From: Pedobacter panaciterrae
GTDB lineage: Bacteria; Bacteroidota; Bacteroidia; Sphingobacteriales; Sphingobacteriaceae
Direction: 5' to 3'
NCBI RefSeq assembly: GCF_013204795.1
Contig: NZ_JABMKW010000008.1
Coordinates: 248,001-312,000, forward strand
Length of the DNA: 64,000 nt
The position numbers and the translations under genes were made by a program. Below the pieces are notes generated by a model. The model searched no databases, had not been told where the DNA came from, and saw only the letters and a list, made by a program, of their open reading frames with translations. Position 1 is the stretch's first letter. The number at the start of each line of letters is the position of its first letter. This document shows positions 9,643-17,682 of this stretch, in pieces.

Positions 9643-9972
9643 TTAAAATGAAAAGTCGTCGTTTTGAACCCTTGTTCCTGCACCTTCGTGGTTCTCAGAG
9701 TATTCATAACGTTTTTCTACCACTTCCTGATGACTTTTAATATAATCAACAGTTTCATTTAATCCTTCAGCAAATTTCTCGAAATCCTCTTTGTATAAAA
9801 AGATTTTGTGTTTTACAAAAACACCATCTTCCAGTCTTTTTTTACTTTCGGTTAAGGTTAAGTAGTAATCTCCTGATCTTGTTGCTTTTACGTCGAAAAA
9901 ATAAGTTCTTTTACCAGCTCTTACTTTCTTTGAAAAAACCTCTTCTCTCTCTTTGTTGTCAAATTCTCCCAT
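9643..9972 (-). CDS. DUF3276 / PUR-alpha-like nucleic-acid-binding protein
   Basis: This 109-residue protein belongs to the bacterial PUR-like family (DUF3276), related to eukaryotic Pur-alpha and to Borrelia BpuR. The single PUR fold is visible as an alternating pattern: VFSKKVRAGKRTYFFDVKAT, DYYLTLTESKKR, KHKIFLYKEDFEKFAEGLN, then a helix. The family binds single-stranded DNA and RNA, and the acidic tail (about 92-109) resembles other Bacteroidetes members. The start is fixed by an ATG with no good alternative downstream. It is monocistronic in this view. The role in this group is not established; RNA binding with regulatory effect is the likeliest. Confidence 0.88.
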   Translation of the reverse strand: MGEFDNKEREEVFSKKVRAGKRTYFFDVKATRSGDYYLTLTESKKRLEDGVFVKHKIFLYKEDFEKFAEGLNETVDYIKSHQEVVEKRYEYSENHEGAGTRVQNDDFSF

Positions 9973-10041
9973 GGTTGCTATAGCTCTTGGTTTTGGTTCG
10001 GGTAAATATAAAGGAATAATTACTAAAGTTCAAAATAGAAA

Positions 10042-11832
10042 TTACACAGATTGACTTTCTTCTTCAAGTAATTGGTTCTGATACATTTCTGCATATGCGC
10101 CACCTTTTTGCAATAACTCGTTATGAGTACCCTGCTCAATGATTTGACCATCATCAAGAACCAGAATTTTATCAGCATTTTTTATAGTAGAAATCCGGTG
10201 AGCAATAAGAATACTTGTCTTGTCATTCATTATTCTACCTAAATTATTCAGGATCTCTTCTTCGGTTCTTGTATCGACAGCCGAAAGGCAGTCGTCAAAT
10301 ATGAGGATCTTCGGTTCTTTGATCAGTGCACGGGCTATGGAAACGCGTTGTTTCTGTCCGCCAGACAAGGTGATTCCTCTTTCACCAAGCATAGTCTCAA
10401 ATTTAAGCTCAAAATCGATAATGTTGTGATAAACGGCAGCATTCTTTGCAGCTGTTTCAACTTCTTGGTCATTAACCGTATCAAGACCAAAAGCGATGTT
10501 ATTTTTAATTGTATCAGAAAATAAAAACACTTCCTGAGGTACAAAACCTATCTGGTTGCGATAATCTTGCAAATTAAGGTCTTTTAAGCCCTTGTCGTCA
10601 ATTATTATCTTACCGCCGTCCACATCATACATCCGCATCAATAAATTAGCCAGCGTTGATTTTCCAGAGCCTGTTCGGCCAATAATTGCTACGAACTGTC
10701 CTTGTTCAATTTCAAAGCTTACATTTTTTAAGGCTTCTATGCCGGTATCTGGATAAGTGAAACTTACATTCTCAAATCTGATATTTCCATTTATTACTCT
10801 TTTTTCCTGCGTATTAGAATTAATATCGGGCTTAAGCTGTAAAAATTCATTAATTCTTTTTTGCGATGCGGAAGCCCTCTGGATAAGAGTAGTTACCCAG
10901 CCAAGCATGGAAACAGGGAAGGTTAACTGGTTAACATATACAATAAACTCTGCAATGTTTCCTGCAGTTATGGAACCATTGATCACTTGCTTTCCGCCAA
11001 CATAAATAGTAAGGATAGTACTTAAACCCACAAGCAGAAGCATGGTAGGATAAAATAGCGCCTGCACTTTAACAAGGCTCATCGCGCTGTTCTTATAACC
11101 TTCACTTTCGGCCGCAAACACTTTTTTTGTATGTGTTTCACGAACATATGATTTTATGACCCTTATACCCGAAAATCTTTCCTGTACAAAACTAGATAGA
11201 TTGGAAAGCTGCTCCTGAATGAGTTCACTTTTCCGATTGATCATTGTATTCACAAAATAAATTATGATAACCAATGCCGGCAGTGGCAACAAACAAAAGA
11301 TAGCCAGTGTGGCGTTAACAGAGAACATGGCATAAATGACCAGCAAAAAGAGAACACCCGTATTTATGGCGTACATAATTGCCGGCCCAACATACATCCT
11401 TACTCTGTTTACATCTTCAGTAGCCCGGTTCATCAGGTCGCCTGTATTGTTTCTGCGATAAAAACCCAGACTTAGTTCCTGATAGTGTGCATAAATCTCG
11501 TTTTTCATATCATATTCAATGTGCCTGGACATGAGTATGATCGTTTGGCGCATAAAAAATAGAAACAGTCCCCTTAGCAGGTAAAGCACCAAAACAAGTG
11601 CGCCAAAGTACAGCAAACTATAAGAGAAAATATCGTAAATAACCTCTCGGCGCTCAAATCCGTAAAACAAACCATAAATCTGGATGTTCTCCGTAATTAA
11701 ATTGAACGCATGGCCAATAACCTGAGCCGGGATTACACCAAAAATATTTGATATAATCACGAAGAAAACTCCTGGAATAATCCACCATTTATATTTATAA
11801 AAGTACTTGTTTAAAAACCGGAGGTGTTTCAT
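10042..11832 (-). CDS. ABC exporter, fused permease-ATPase (MdlA/YheI-like half transporter)
   Basis: Six transmembrane segments occupy about residues 15-320, followed by a nucleotide-binding domain. That domain has Walker A GRTGSGKST (385-393), a Q-loop (GFVPQEVFLF), the signature LSGGQ (489-493) and Walker B ILIFDD (509-514). The residue after the Walker B Asp is Asp514, where most exporters have the catalytic Glu; the following text CLSAVDTRTEEE matches the MdlA/YheI side of heterodimeric exporters. Such subunits hydrolyse ATP poorly on their own and pair with a canonical partner, but no partner gene is adjacent. The substrate is unknown: multidrug or lipid export are both possible. Confidence 0.9.
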   Translation of the reverse strand: MKHLRFLNKYFYKYKWWIIPGVFFVIISNIFGVIPAQVIGHAFNLITENIQIYGLFYGFERREVIYDIFSYSLLYFGALVLVLYLLRGLFLFFMRQTIILMSRHIEYDMKNEIYAHYQELSLGFYRRNNTGDLMNRATEDVNRVRMYVGPAIMYAINTGVLFLLVIYAMFSVNATLAIFCLLPLPALVIIIYFVNTMINRKSELIQEQLSNLSSFVQERFSGIRVIKSYVRETHTKKVFAAESEGYKNSAMSLVKVQALFYPTMLLLVGLSTILTIYVGGKQVINGSITAGNIAEFIVYVNQLTFPVSMLGWVTTLIQRASASQKRINEFLQLKPDINSNTQEKRVINGNIRFENVSFTYPDTGIEALKNVSFEIEQGQFVAIIGRTGSGKSTLANLLMRMYDVDGGKIIIDDKGLKDLNLQDYRNQIGFVPQEVFLFSDTIKNNIAFGLDTVNDQEVETAAKNAAVYHNIIDFELKFETMLGERGITLSGGQKQRVSIARALIKEPKILIFDDCLSAVDTRTEEEILNNLGRIMNDKTSILIAHRISTIKNADKILVLDDGQIIEQGTHNELLQKGGAYAEMYQNQLLEEESQSV

Positions 11833-11943
11833 GAGGAGGTAAAGTTAGCCAAATGAAGATAAATTTTTTAAAGACTTTAGTTAAAACAATGTAAATAATG
11901 TTTTTTTGACTAGTTTTGCGGCTTATCTGATAAACAAAATTAT

Positions 11944-13032
11944 ATGTCTGGTAATAGTTCTATCGTAAATTCAGTTTTAGATCAAATTGGTGCCTCTGGG
12001 CATAAAAAGGTTGTTTATTGTAATGATCCCGATACCGGTTTAAAAGCGATTATTGCTATTCATGATACTACATTGGGCCCTGCAATAGGAGGTACAAGAA
12101 TGTGGAATTATGCTACCGAAGCTGAAGCACTTGAAGATGTGCTCAGATTATCAAGGGCAATGACATATAAAGCGGCTATCACCGGCCTTAATTTAGGGGG
12201 CGGTAATGCTGTAATCATTGGTGATTCTTATAAAGGAAAATCAGAAGCCATGATGCGCAGCTATGGCCGGTTCATCAAAAATCTAAACGGAGAATTTATT
12301 ACTGCTGAAGATGTTGGTACCAATACAAGAGATATGGAATATATCCAAATGGAAACCAAACATGTTACAGGAGTTCCTGAGTCATTAGGAGGAGCAGGTA
12401 ATCCGGCACCAACTACAGCAAAAGGGGTTTTCCTGGGTATTAAAGCCTGTGTTAAAGAGGTTTTTGGTACTGATATGCTTGCTGGTCGTTCAGTTGTGGT
12501 ACAAGGTATAGGTAACGTTGGAGAGCACTTGGTTGAGTTACTAAGAGCAGAAAATGTAGAGGTTTACATTAGTGATATTAATGAAGATCGTTTGCAACAT
12601 GTAGCACGTACCTATAAGGCCAAACCAATTTCTGCAGATAAAATTTTTGGATTAAATGCCGATATTTATGCTCCATGTGCGCTTGGGGCTACGGTAAATT
12701 CTAAAACCATTGAAAAAATGAAGTTTGCTATTATTGCGGGTTCTGCTAACAACCAATTAGCTGATGAACAATTGCATGGTAAGCTTCTGTTAGATAAAGG
12801 AATTTTATTTGCTCCTGATTATCTGATCAATGCCGGTGGTTTAATCAGTTGTTACTCTGAGCTTACAGGATATGGTAAAAAACGTACAATGCAGCTTACA
12901 GAGAACATTTACAATGCTACACGCGATGTAATTAAAATGTCTAAAAAGGATAATATTCCAACAATATGGGCAGCTAACCGCATTGCAGAACAAAGAATAA
13001 TAGATATAAAGAAAATAAAATCATCATTTTAA
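11944..13032 (+). CDS. Leu/Val/Phe/Glu-type amino acid dehydrogenase with altered catalytic Lys
   Basis: The fold and motifs are those of NAD-dependent leucine/valine dehydrogenases, which oxidatively deaminate branched-chain amino acids. The N-terminal domain has GPAIGGTRMW, the substrate-binding Lys76 in AMTYK and TAEDVGTNT with the conserved Asp. The Rossmann domain has VVQGIGNVGEHL, and ALGATVN and AGSANNQL follow. In characterised leucine dehydrogenases the GGGK loop holds the catalytic Lys exactly 12 residues after the MTYK Lys. Here that position is Asn88 (GLNLGGGNAVIIGD), read from AAT at 12205-12207. Length (362) is normal. The enzyme may be inactive, may use another residue, or may act in regulation or on another substrate. 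Confidence 0.88.
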   Translation: MSGNSSIVNSVLDQIGASGHKKVVYCNDPDTGLKAIIAIHDTTLGPAIGGTRMWNYATEAEALEDVLRLSRAMTYKAAITGLNLGGGNAVIIGDSYKGKSEAMMRSYGRFIKNLNGEFITAEDVGTNTRDMEYIQMETKHVTGVPESLGGAGNPAPTTAKGVFLGIKACVKEVFGTDMLAGRSVVVQGIGNVGEHLVELLRAENVEVYISDINEDRLQHVARTYKAKPISADKIFGLNADIYAPCALGATVNSKTIEKMKFAIIAGSANNQLADEQLHGKLLLDKGILFAPDYLINAGGLISCYSELTGYGKKRTMQLTENIYNATRDVIKMSKKDNIPTIWAANRIAEQRIIDIKKIKSSF

Positions 13033-13065
13033 TAAACAGGTAATTTACCACTCGTTCTTACATTC

Positions 13066-14016
13066 ATGTTAAACAGAAGGCACTTAAGAATTAAAGCTTT
13101 GCAAAATATATTTGCTTGGCACATGACAGACAAAAGAGATTTAGCTTCAGCAAAAAAGGCTCTTATGCACAGTATTGATAATGTATATGAAATGTACATA
13201 TGGATGCTTTCACTTTTAGTAGAGGTTACGGAATATACCGGTGTTGATGCAACAGAACGTGCTAACAAGCACCTGCCTACTGCAGAAGATCTTAATCCGA
13301 ACTTAAAATTGCAAAACAATAAATTTGCAGTTACTTTAAAGAACAATCCGGACTTCGTTGCTGCTGTAAATAAATACAAAATCAACTGGATGGCGGATCC
13401 TGAATTTGTAAAAGCAATTTTTAACTCTTTGAAAGTTACTCCGGAATACACTGCTTATTTAGCAGATGAAGTAAATGATCTGGAAGAATCTAAAACCATT
13501 ATCAAATACATTTTTAGAAAAATTATTCTTAAAAGCCACAATATTATACAGGCATTTGAAGATAAATTTATCAATTGGTCTGTTGACAAAGAGGTAATGC
13601 AGGGAATGGTTGCTAAAACCATCAAAAATTTTACATCAGAAGACGCATTTGCAAACAAACTTACGCCGATCAGTCAGGATTGGGACGAGGATAGCAAATT
13701 TGTTGAAGATTTATTTATCTATACCCTCAGGAATGATAAAGATTATCAGGCGCTTATTGCAGAACGTACAAAAAACTGGGAGTCTGAGCGTATTGCCTTA
13801 ATGGATACAATATTGATGAAGATGGCAATTTGTGAACTGCTAAATTTCCCCTCAATACCTGTTAAGGTAACTATAAATGAATATCTGGATTTATCAAAAG
13901 ATTACAGTACACCGAAAAGTAATTCATTTATTAACGGTATCTTGGATAAAATTATGGGCGATCTTAAAAGAACCAACAGTATTAAGAAAATTGGTCGCGG
14001 ACTTATAGAAGAATAA
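13066..14016 (+). CDS. nusB: Transcription antitermination factor NusB, long Bacteroidetes form
   Basis: NusB binds boxA RNA with NusE (ribosomal protein S10) and supports rRNA antitermination. The start MLNRRHLRIKALQNIFAWHM is the NusB first helix (RRxxRxxALQxLF). The recognisable C-terminal half lies at about 215-300, with ALMDTILMKMAICELL, VTINEYLDLSKDYSTPKSNSF and NGILDKI. Between them is about 150 residues of extra helical sequence, so the protein is 316 residues against about 140 in Escherichia coli. This long form is usual in Bacteroidetes. A DUF1573 lipoprotein and YajC follow closely on the same strand (6 and 20 bases), giving a nusB-DUF1573-yajC group. Confidence 0.92.
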   Translation: MLNRRHLRIKALQNIFAWHMTDKRDLASAKKALMHSIDNVYEMYIWMLSLLVEVTEYTGVDATERANKHLPTAEDLNPNLKLQNNKFAVTLKNNPDFVAAVNKYKINWMADPEFVKAIFNSLKVTPEYTAYLADEVNDLEESKTIIKYIFRKIILKSHNIIQAFEDKFINWSVDKEVMQGMVAKTIKNFTSEDAFANKLTPISQDWDEDSKFVEDLFIYTLRNDKDYQALIAERTKNWESERIALMDTILMKMAICELLNFPSIPVKVTINEYLDLSKDYSTPKSNSFINGILDKIMGDLKRTNSIKKIGRGLIEE

Positions 14017-14022
14017 AAATTT

Positions 14023-14493
14023 ATGAAGAAAATTTTGTTACTGGCAGCAGTTGCGTTAACGTTAGCATCGTGCCAATCAAAAACTGACAAAAATGTTGAT
14101 GCAGCTTCAACTGTTACAGACACTGCTGCAATTACAGCAAGCGCCGACTCTGCTAAAGCGGAGGCAATCCGTCATACCGACGGACCAGTATTAACTTTTG
14201 AAACTAATAATTATTACTTCGGTAAAATAGAGAAAGGTGAAAAAGTCTCTTATAGTTTCAAATTCCGGAATACGGGCAAAATGCCGTTAATAATTACAGA
14301 TGCTATTGCAACTTGTGGCTGTACCGTTCCTGAAATACCAAAGGCGCCAATTAAACCGGGACAAGCCGGAGAGCTTAACGTTGTATTTAACAGTGCAGGT
14401 AAAACAGGCAGACAAGATAAAATAGTTTCAGTTAAATCTAACGCACTAAATAGTGCAATTGAACTACACTTAACAGGAGAAATTAAAGAATAA
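14023..14493 (+). CDS. DUF1573 lipoprotein
   Basis: A short lipoprotein signal (MKKILLLAAVALTLASC, Cys17) leads into a low-complexity Ala/Thr/Asp linker (about 20-48) and then one DUF1573 domain. Typical signs of DUF1573 are FETNNYYFGKIEKGEKVSYSF, FRNTGKMPLIITDA, the Cys pair in ATCGCTVPE, and PGQAGELNVVFNSAGKTG. The domain is an immunoglobulin-like (ASH/PapD-type) fold, usually on exported proteins, of unknown function. It sits between nusB and yajC, and this order recurs in Bacteroidetes, suggesting a link to envelope protein traffic. That link is inference. Confidence 0.9.
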   Translation: MKKILLLAAVALTLASCQSKTDKNVDAASTVTDTAAITASADSAKAEAIRHTDGPVLTFETNNYYFGKIEKGEKVSYSFKFRNTGKMPLIITDAIATCGCTVPEIPKAPIKPGQAGELNVVFNSAGKTGRQDKIVSVKSNALNSAIELHLTGEIKE

Positions 14494-14513
14494 TTAATTT
14501 ATATAACAATAGT

Positions 14514-14846
14514 ATGATATCAACAATAATATTGCAGGCAGCTGGTGGTAGTAGCATGTTAAGTACTTTAGTACCAATGGTATTAATCATGGTAGTATTT
14601 TATTTTTTCATGATCAGACCACAAGTTAAAAAAGCCAAAGACCATAAAAAATTGGTTGAAGATTTGAAAAAAGGAGATAAAATAGTTACTACTGCTGGCA
14701 TACATGGTAGAATTGTAGACATGAACGATACTACCTTCCTTATCGAAGTTGAAGGTGGTACAAAAATCCGTTTTGATAAAACTGCAATCTCTTTAGACGC
14801 AACAAAAGCAGCGGCTCCTAAAGCTGCAGAAGCTCCAAAGGCATAA
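14514..14846 (+). CDS. yajC: Preprotein translocase auxiliary subunit YajC
   Basis: YajC is a small inner-membrane partner of SecDF and the SecYEG translocon. The single membrane segment (about 18-36, LVPMVLIMVVFYFFMIRPQ) ends in the family signature FFMIRPQxK. The cytoplasmic part has KKGDKIVTTAGIHGRIVDM. The C-terminal Ala/Lys/Pro tail is low complexity, as in other Bacteroidetes YajC proteins. It is 20 bases after the DUF1573 gene. The secDF gene is elsewhere in the window (31-34 kb). Confidence 0.93.
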   Translation: MISTIILQAAGGSSMLSTLVPMVLIMVVFYFFMIRPQVKKAKDHKKLVEDLKKGDKIVTTAGIHGRIVDMNDTTFLIEVEGGTKIRFDKTAISLDATKAAAPKAAEAPKA

Positions 14847-14859
14847 TTTGATGGTCATC

Positions 14860-14940
14860 ATCCTGATTTATTCAGGATCTCGCACCTGTATAATGGCTTT
14901 ACTCTTGAGTGGTCCTGAAATAAATTCAGAGTTACGAGGA
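14860..14940. repeat. Two degenerate TCCTGA/TCAGGA palindromic repeat units
   Basis: Unit one (14860-14878) is ATCCTGA-TTTAT-TCAGGAT and unit two (about 14913-14930) is TCCTGAA-ATAAA-TTCAGAG, both flanked by CTCG/CGAG-like bases. The core matches the cleaner palindrome at 28823-28855. The units lie between yajC and its terminator. They look like decayed copies of a short interspersed palindromic repeat. Confidence 0.55.
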
Positions 14941-14947
14941 GTATAAA

Positions 14948-14985
14948 ATAAAAGGTCTGTACCAACAAGGTGCAGACCTTTTATT
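14948..14985. terminator. Intrinsic terminator after yajC
   Basis: ATAAAAGGTCTG (14948-14959) pairs with CAGACCTTTTAT (14973-14984) around a 13-base loop that contains a further ACC/GGT pairing. It is placed between yajC and the ybbR-like gene and ends the nusB-yajC unit. Confidence 0.8.
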
Positions 14986-15028
14986 ATGCATGTGGTCTTA
15001 CTAATAGATTATTCGTATTTTTACAGCG

Positions 15029-15976
15029 ATGCCCTTTATAAAACTCACAAAAATAGAGCGGAAGCGATTCCTCGTTTTAGTCACCTGTTTGCTTCTTGCA
15101 GTAGCAGCGTGGTTGTTAATGGCGTTAAACAATAAGTACGTTTATACTGCTAAAACCGTATTGGTTTATAAGAATTTCCCTCAAAAACGTGCCTTTCATG
15201 CACTTCAGTCAGATACTGTTGATTTGCAGGTTGAGGGGACAGGCTGGCAATTATTATTTGCACGCTTAAGGGTTAAACCCCAGTCAATAGCCATCAATCT
15301 GGAAAAATTAAATAATCGCAATTTCATTCTTTTTTCTGAGCAATTGTTTAATGTCAACAGGCAGCTGGAAACTTCGCAAAAGATAATTTCCGTAAAACCG
15401 GATACACTTTATTTTGACTTTTCTGAAAGAACCGTTAAAAGAGTGCCAGTAAAATTGGTGTCTAATTTTAGTTTTGCAAAGCAATACGGTATTTCAGAAG
15501 ATATTGAGATCATCCCTAAATATGTGACCTTATCCGGACCGGAAGAAGAGCTTAAAAAAATTAAAGATTGGCCAACCGATTCTTTAAAGTTTACAGATGC
15601 TCAAAATACAACTGTTTCAAGAATTGCTATGACGCAGAATAAGATGAAGAATGTAAGTATTTTTCCCACAAGTGCAGAGGTAAAGGTACCTATTGATGAG
15701 TTCACAGAAAAAACAATTGATCTGTCGCTGAGAATCATAAATAATAAAGATTATTACAACATTAAACTATACCCGAAGAAGGTTAAAATCACTTTTTTGG
15801 TCGCTTTGTCAAAATACCAGCAGATCAATGAGAACTTTATAGATGCTGTTGTAGATTTGGATGAATGGAGAGATTTAAAACACAATCAGCTAAGAGTTAA
15901 AATAACCCGCTTTCCGGATTATTGTAAATTGGTGAATATTGTTCCCGAGAAGATTGATTTTATAATTGAGAAATAA
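15029..15976 (+). CDS. YbbR-like domain membrane-anchored protein
   Basis: One N-terminal membrane segment (about residues 13-33) anchors an extracytoplasmic region made of repeated beta-rich YbbR-type domains. Examples are VKPDTLYFDFSERTVKRVPV, PKYVTLSGPEEELKKI and FPTSAEVKVPIDEFTEKTIDL. In Firmicutes, YbbR/CdaR regulates the diadenylate cyclase CdaA. In Bacteroidetes a YbbR-like gene commonly sits between yajC and coaE, as here, and its job is not known. The stop overlaps the coaE start (TAATG), so the two genes are translationally coupled. Confidence 0.85.
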   Translation: MPFIKLTKIERKRFLVLVTCLLLAVAAWLLMALNNKYVYTAKTVLVYKNFPQKRAFHALQSDTVDLQVEGTGWQLLFARLRVKPQSIAINLEKLNNRNFILFSEQLFNVNRQLETSQKIISVKPDTLYFDFSERTVKRVPVKLVSNFSFAKQYGISEDIEIIPKYVTLSGPEEELKKIKDWPTDSLKFTDAQNTTVSRIAMTQNKMKNVSIFPTSAEVKVPIDEFTEKTIDLSLRIINNKDYYNIKLYPKKVKITFLVALSKYQQINENFIDAVVDLDEWRDLKHNQLRVKITRFPDYCKLVNIVPEKIDFIIEK

Positions 15977-16572
15977 TGTTAAAAGTAGGGATTACAGGAG
16001 GAATTGGTAGCGGGAAGACTACTATTTGCAAAATTTTTGAAACGTTGGGTGTCTCCGTATTCTATGCCGATACCGTAGCTAAAGAAATTATGGTAAATGA
16101 TGCCATTCTAATCCAGGGTGTTAAAGATACCTTTGGCAAAGAAAGCTATCTGCCTGGAGATATATTAAATAATAAGCATATCGCTGGTATCGTATTTAAC
16201 GACGCCGGGGAGCTGGCCAAGTTAAACGCATTAGTTCACCCTGCAGTTTTTAGAGCATTCGATAACTGGGTTAATCAATTGCCCGAAAAGGTTCCTTATA
16301 TACTTAAAGAAGCTGCTTTATTGTTTGAAAGTGGTTCTTACAGAATGTGTGATAAGAACATTCTCGTTACTGCACCATTGGAACTCAAATTAGATCGCGT
16401 AATGAAACGCGATAGAGTAACTGCCGATCAGGTAAAAGCCAGAATGGACAAGCAGTTTACCGACGAAAAGAAAATACAGATGGCTGATTACCTGATAAAC
16501 AACAACGAAACAGATTCCCTTATTAATCAGGTAATGGGTCTCCATCAGCTGTTTCTCAATACCAAACCTTAA
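15976..16572 (+). CDS. coaE: Dephospho-CoA kinase
   Basis: CoaE phosphorylates dephospho-CoA at the ribose 3' position, the last step of coenzyme A synthesis in the cytoplasm. The P-loop GITGGIGSGKTTICK is at residues 5-19. ADTVAKEIM (about 35-43) and HPAVF (about 92-96) are the usual CoaE segments, and DRVMKRDRVTADQVKARMDKQ is the lid/coenzyme region. At 198 residues it is of standard length. The start overlaps the YbbR-like stop by one base and its own stop overlaps the next start in the same way, so this is a tight operon. Confidence 0.95.
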   Translation: MLKVGITGGIGSGKTTICKIFETLGVSVFYADTVAKEIMVNDAILIQGVKDTFGKESYLPGDILNNKHIAGIVFNDAGELAKLNALVHPAVFRAFDNWVNQLPEKVPYILKEAALLFESGSYRMCDKNILVTAPLELKLDRVMKRDRVTADQVKARMDKQFTDEKKIQMADYLINNNETDSLINQVMGLHQLFLNTKP

Positions 16573-17513
16573 TGATATTAGAAGATTTTATAGAGATCGA
16601 TAAGACCGGTCTGTTTTGCAGGTATGGTAATTTTTATCTGGATCCAAAAGAAGCAGTTAAAAATGCAGTCATTTCGCATGCCCATGGCGATCATGCAGTT
16701 GGAGGTAACCACAATGTGTACTGTACAATGGCAACCTCTTTATTTATGCATCATAGATACAAGAAATTTGCAGGTGGAGAATTCTACATCATGGAGTATC
16801 ATCAAACTTTTGATGTGAATGGGGTTAAAGTAAGTTTTATTCCGGCAGGACATATTTTAGGCTCTGCTATGGTGCTAATGGAGTATGAAGGAGTAAAGTA
16901 TCTTTATACTGGCGATTATAAGCTCCAACCAGATAAAACCTGCGAACCGGTAGAATTTGTAGAAGCAGATGTCTTGATAACTGAAACCACATTTGCTGAT
17001 CCGGAAACACAACACCCGATTGCCGAGGAAGAAATAATTAAGCTGAGCTCAACTACCAGTAATATTATGCTTGGTGCATATGCCTTAGGTAAATGCCAGC
17101 GTTTGATCAGCTTGATGAATGATTACTGTACAGAAAAAAGGATACTTGTTCACTATAGTATGTTACCTTTTGTGAAAATATATGAGCAAATGGGAGTAAA
17201 TTTAGGGAAGTATGAGATCTATGACCGTAAAGTAATGAAGAACAATCATACAAACATGGTTTATATGGTTCCGCCAATGGTTTTTAAGAGCTATTTTAAG
17301 GCAATTAATGTGATCAGGATATTTGCAACAGGCTGGAAACACCTTCAAAGTAGCCATGAAATTCAATTGTACATATCAGATCATGCCGATTGGAATGATA
17401 TAATTTTAACGATAGAAAAGGTAAAACCTAAACAAGTTTGGACTAATCATGGTAATGGATACCATTTAAAGAAACATTACGAAAAAAGTTTGGTAGTGAA
17501 ATTGCTTAACTGA
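16572..17513 (+). CDS. Metallo-beta-lactamase-fold exonuclease (DNA ligase-associated/CPSF-like family)
   Basis: The metal-binding motif HAHGDH (36-41) and later HILGSAM, YTGDYK, ITETTFADP and DHADW are those of the beta-CASP/YSH1-like nucleases. The start TGLFCRYGNFYLDPKEAVKNA resembles the family called DNA ligase-associated exonuclease, whose members usually sit beside an ATP-dependent ligase and an Lhr-like helicase. Neither is adjacent here. At 313 residues it lacks the long insert of RNase J. Its stop overlaps the start of the DUF5522 gene. A role in DNA or RNA end processing is likely; the substrate is not known. Confidence 0.85.
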   Translation: MILEDFIEIDKTGLFCRYGNFYLDPKEAVKNAVISHAHGDHAVGGNHNVYCTMATSLFMHHRYKKFAGGEFYIMEYHQTFDVNGVKVSFIPAGHILGSAMVLMEYEGVKYLYTGDYKLQPDKTCEPVEFVEADVLITETTFADPETQHPIAEEEIIKLSSTTSNIMLGAYALGKCQRLISLMNDYCTEKRILVHYSMLPFVKIYEQMGVNLGKYEIYDRKVMKNNHTNMVYMVPPMVFKSYFKAINVIRIFATGWKHLQSSHEIQLYISDHADWNDIILTIEKVKPKQVWTNHGNGYHLKKHYEKSLVVKLLN

Positions 17514-17647
17514 TGAAAGAAGGTGTAGATTATTACTTCAATGAAAATGGCTTTATGGTTTTTACAGAAGCTTATCACTTAAAACGTGGTTATTGCTGTA
17601 AAAATAAGTGTAAACATTGTCCATGGGGATTTGGAAAGCAAAAAATA
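17513..17647 (+). CDS. DUF5522 small cysteine-rich protein
   Basis: A 44-codon frame starts at the ATG overlapping the nuclease stop (TGATG) and ends at a TAA at 17645-17647. The product contains YYFNENGFMVFTEAYHLKRG followed by YCCKNKCKHCPWGFG. The four-Cys cluster and the preceding VFT..YHL.RGYCC are the signature of DUF5522, a tiny conserved family. The cysteines could hold a zinc or an iron-sulfur cluster, which is inference. Coupling to the exonuclease gene suggests related function. Confidence 0.85.
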
Positions 17648-17682
17648 AAAGCTACACCACCAAACAAATAAAGAACGAAAAG

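Noticed and set aside
13029..13451. Minus-strand open frame of 140 codons
   Set aside because: It lies entirely opposite nusB, which has clear family motifs, and its product resembles no protein.
16572..17513. RNase J or CPSF-type RNA nuclease
   Set aside because: The length of 313 residues and the N-terminus fit the smaller ligase-associated exonuclease family better; RNase J is about 550 residues.
17617..17682. Longer N-terminus for the MarR regulator
   Set aside because: The extra codons lie within the DUF5522 gene and encode a Lys/Asn-rich stretch not seen in MarR proteins; the ATG at 17683 fits better.
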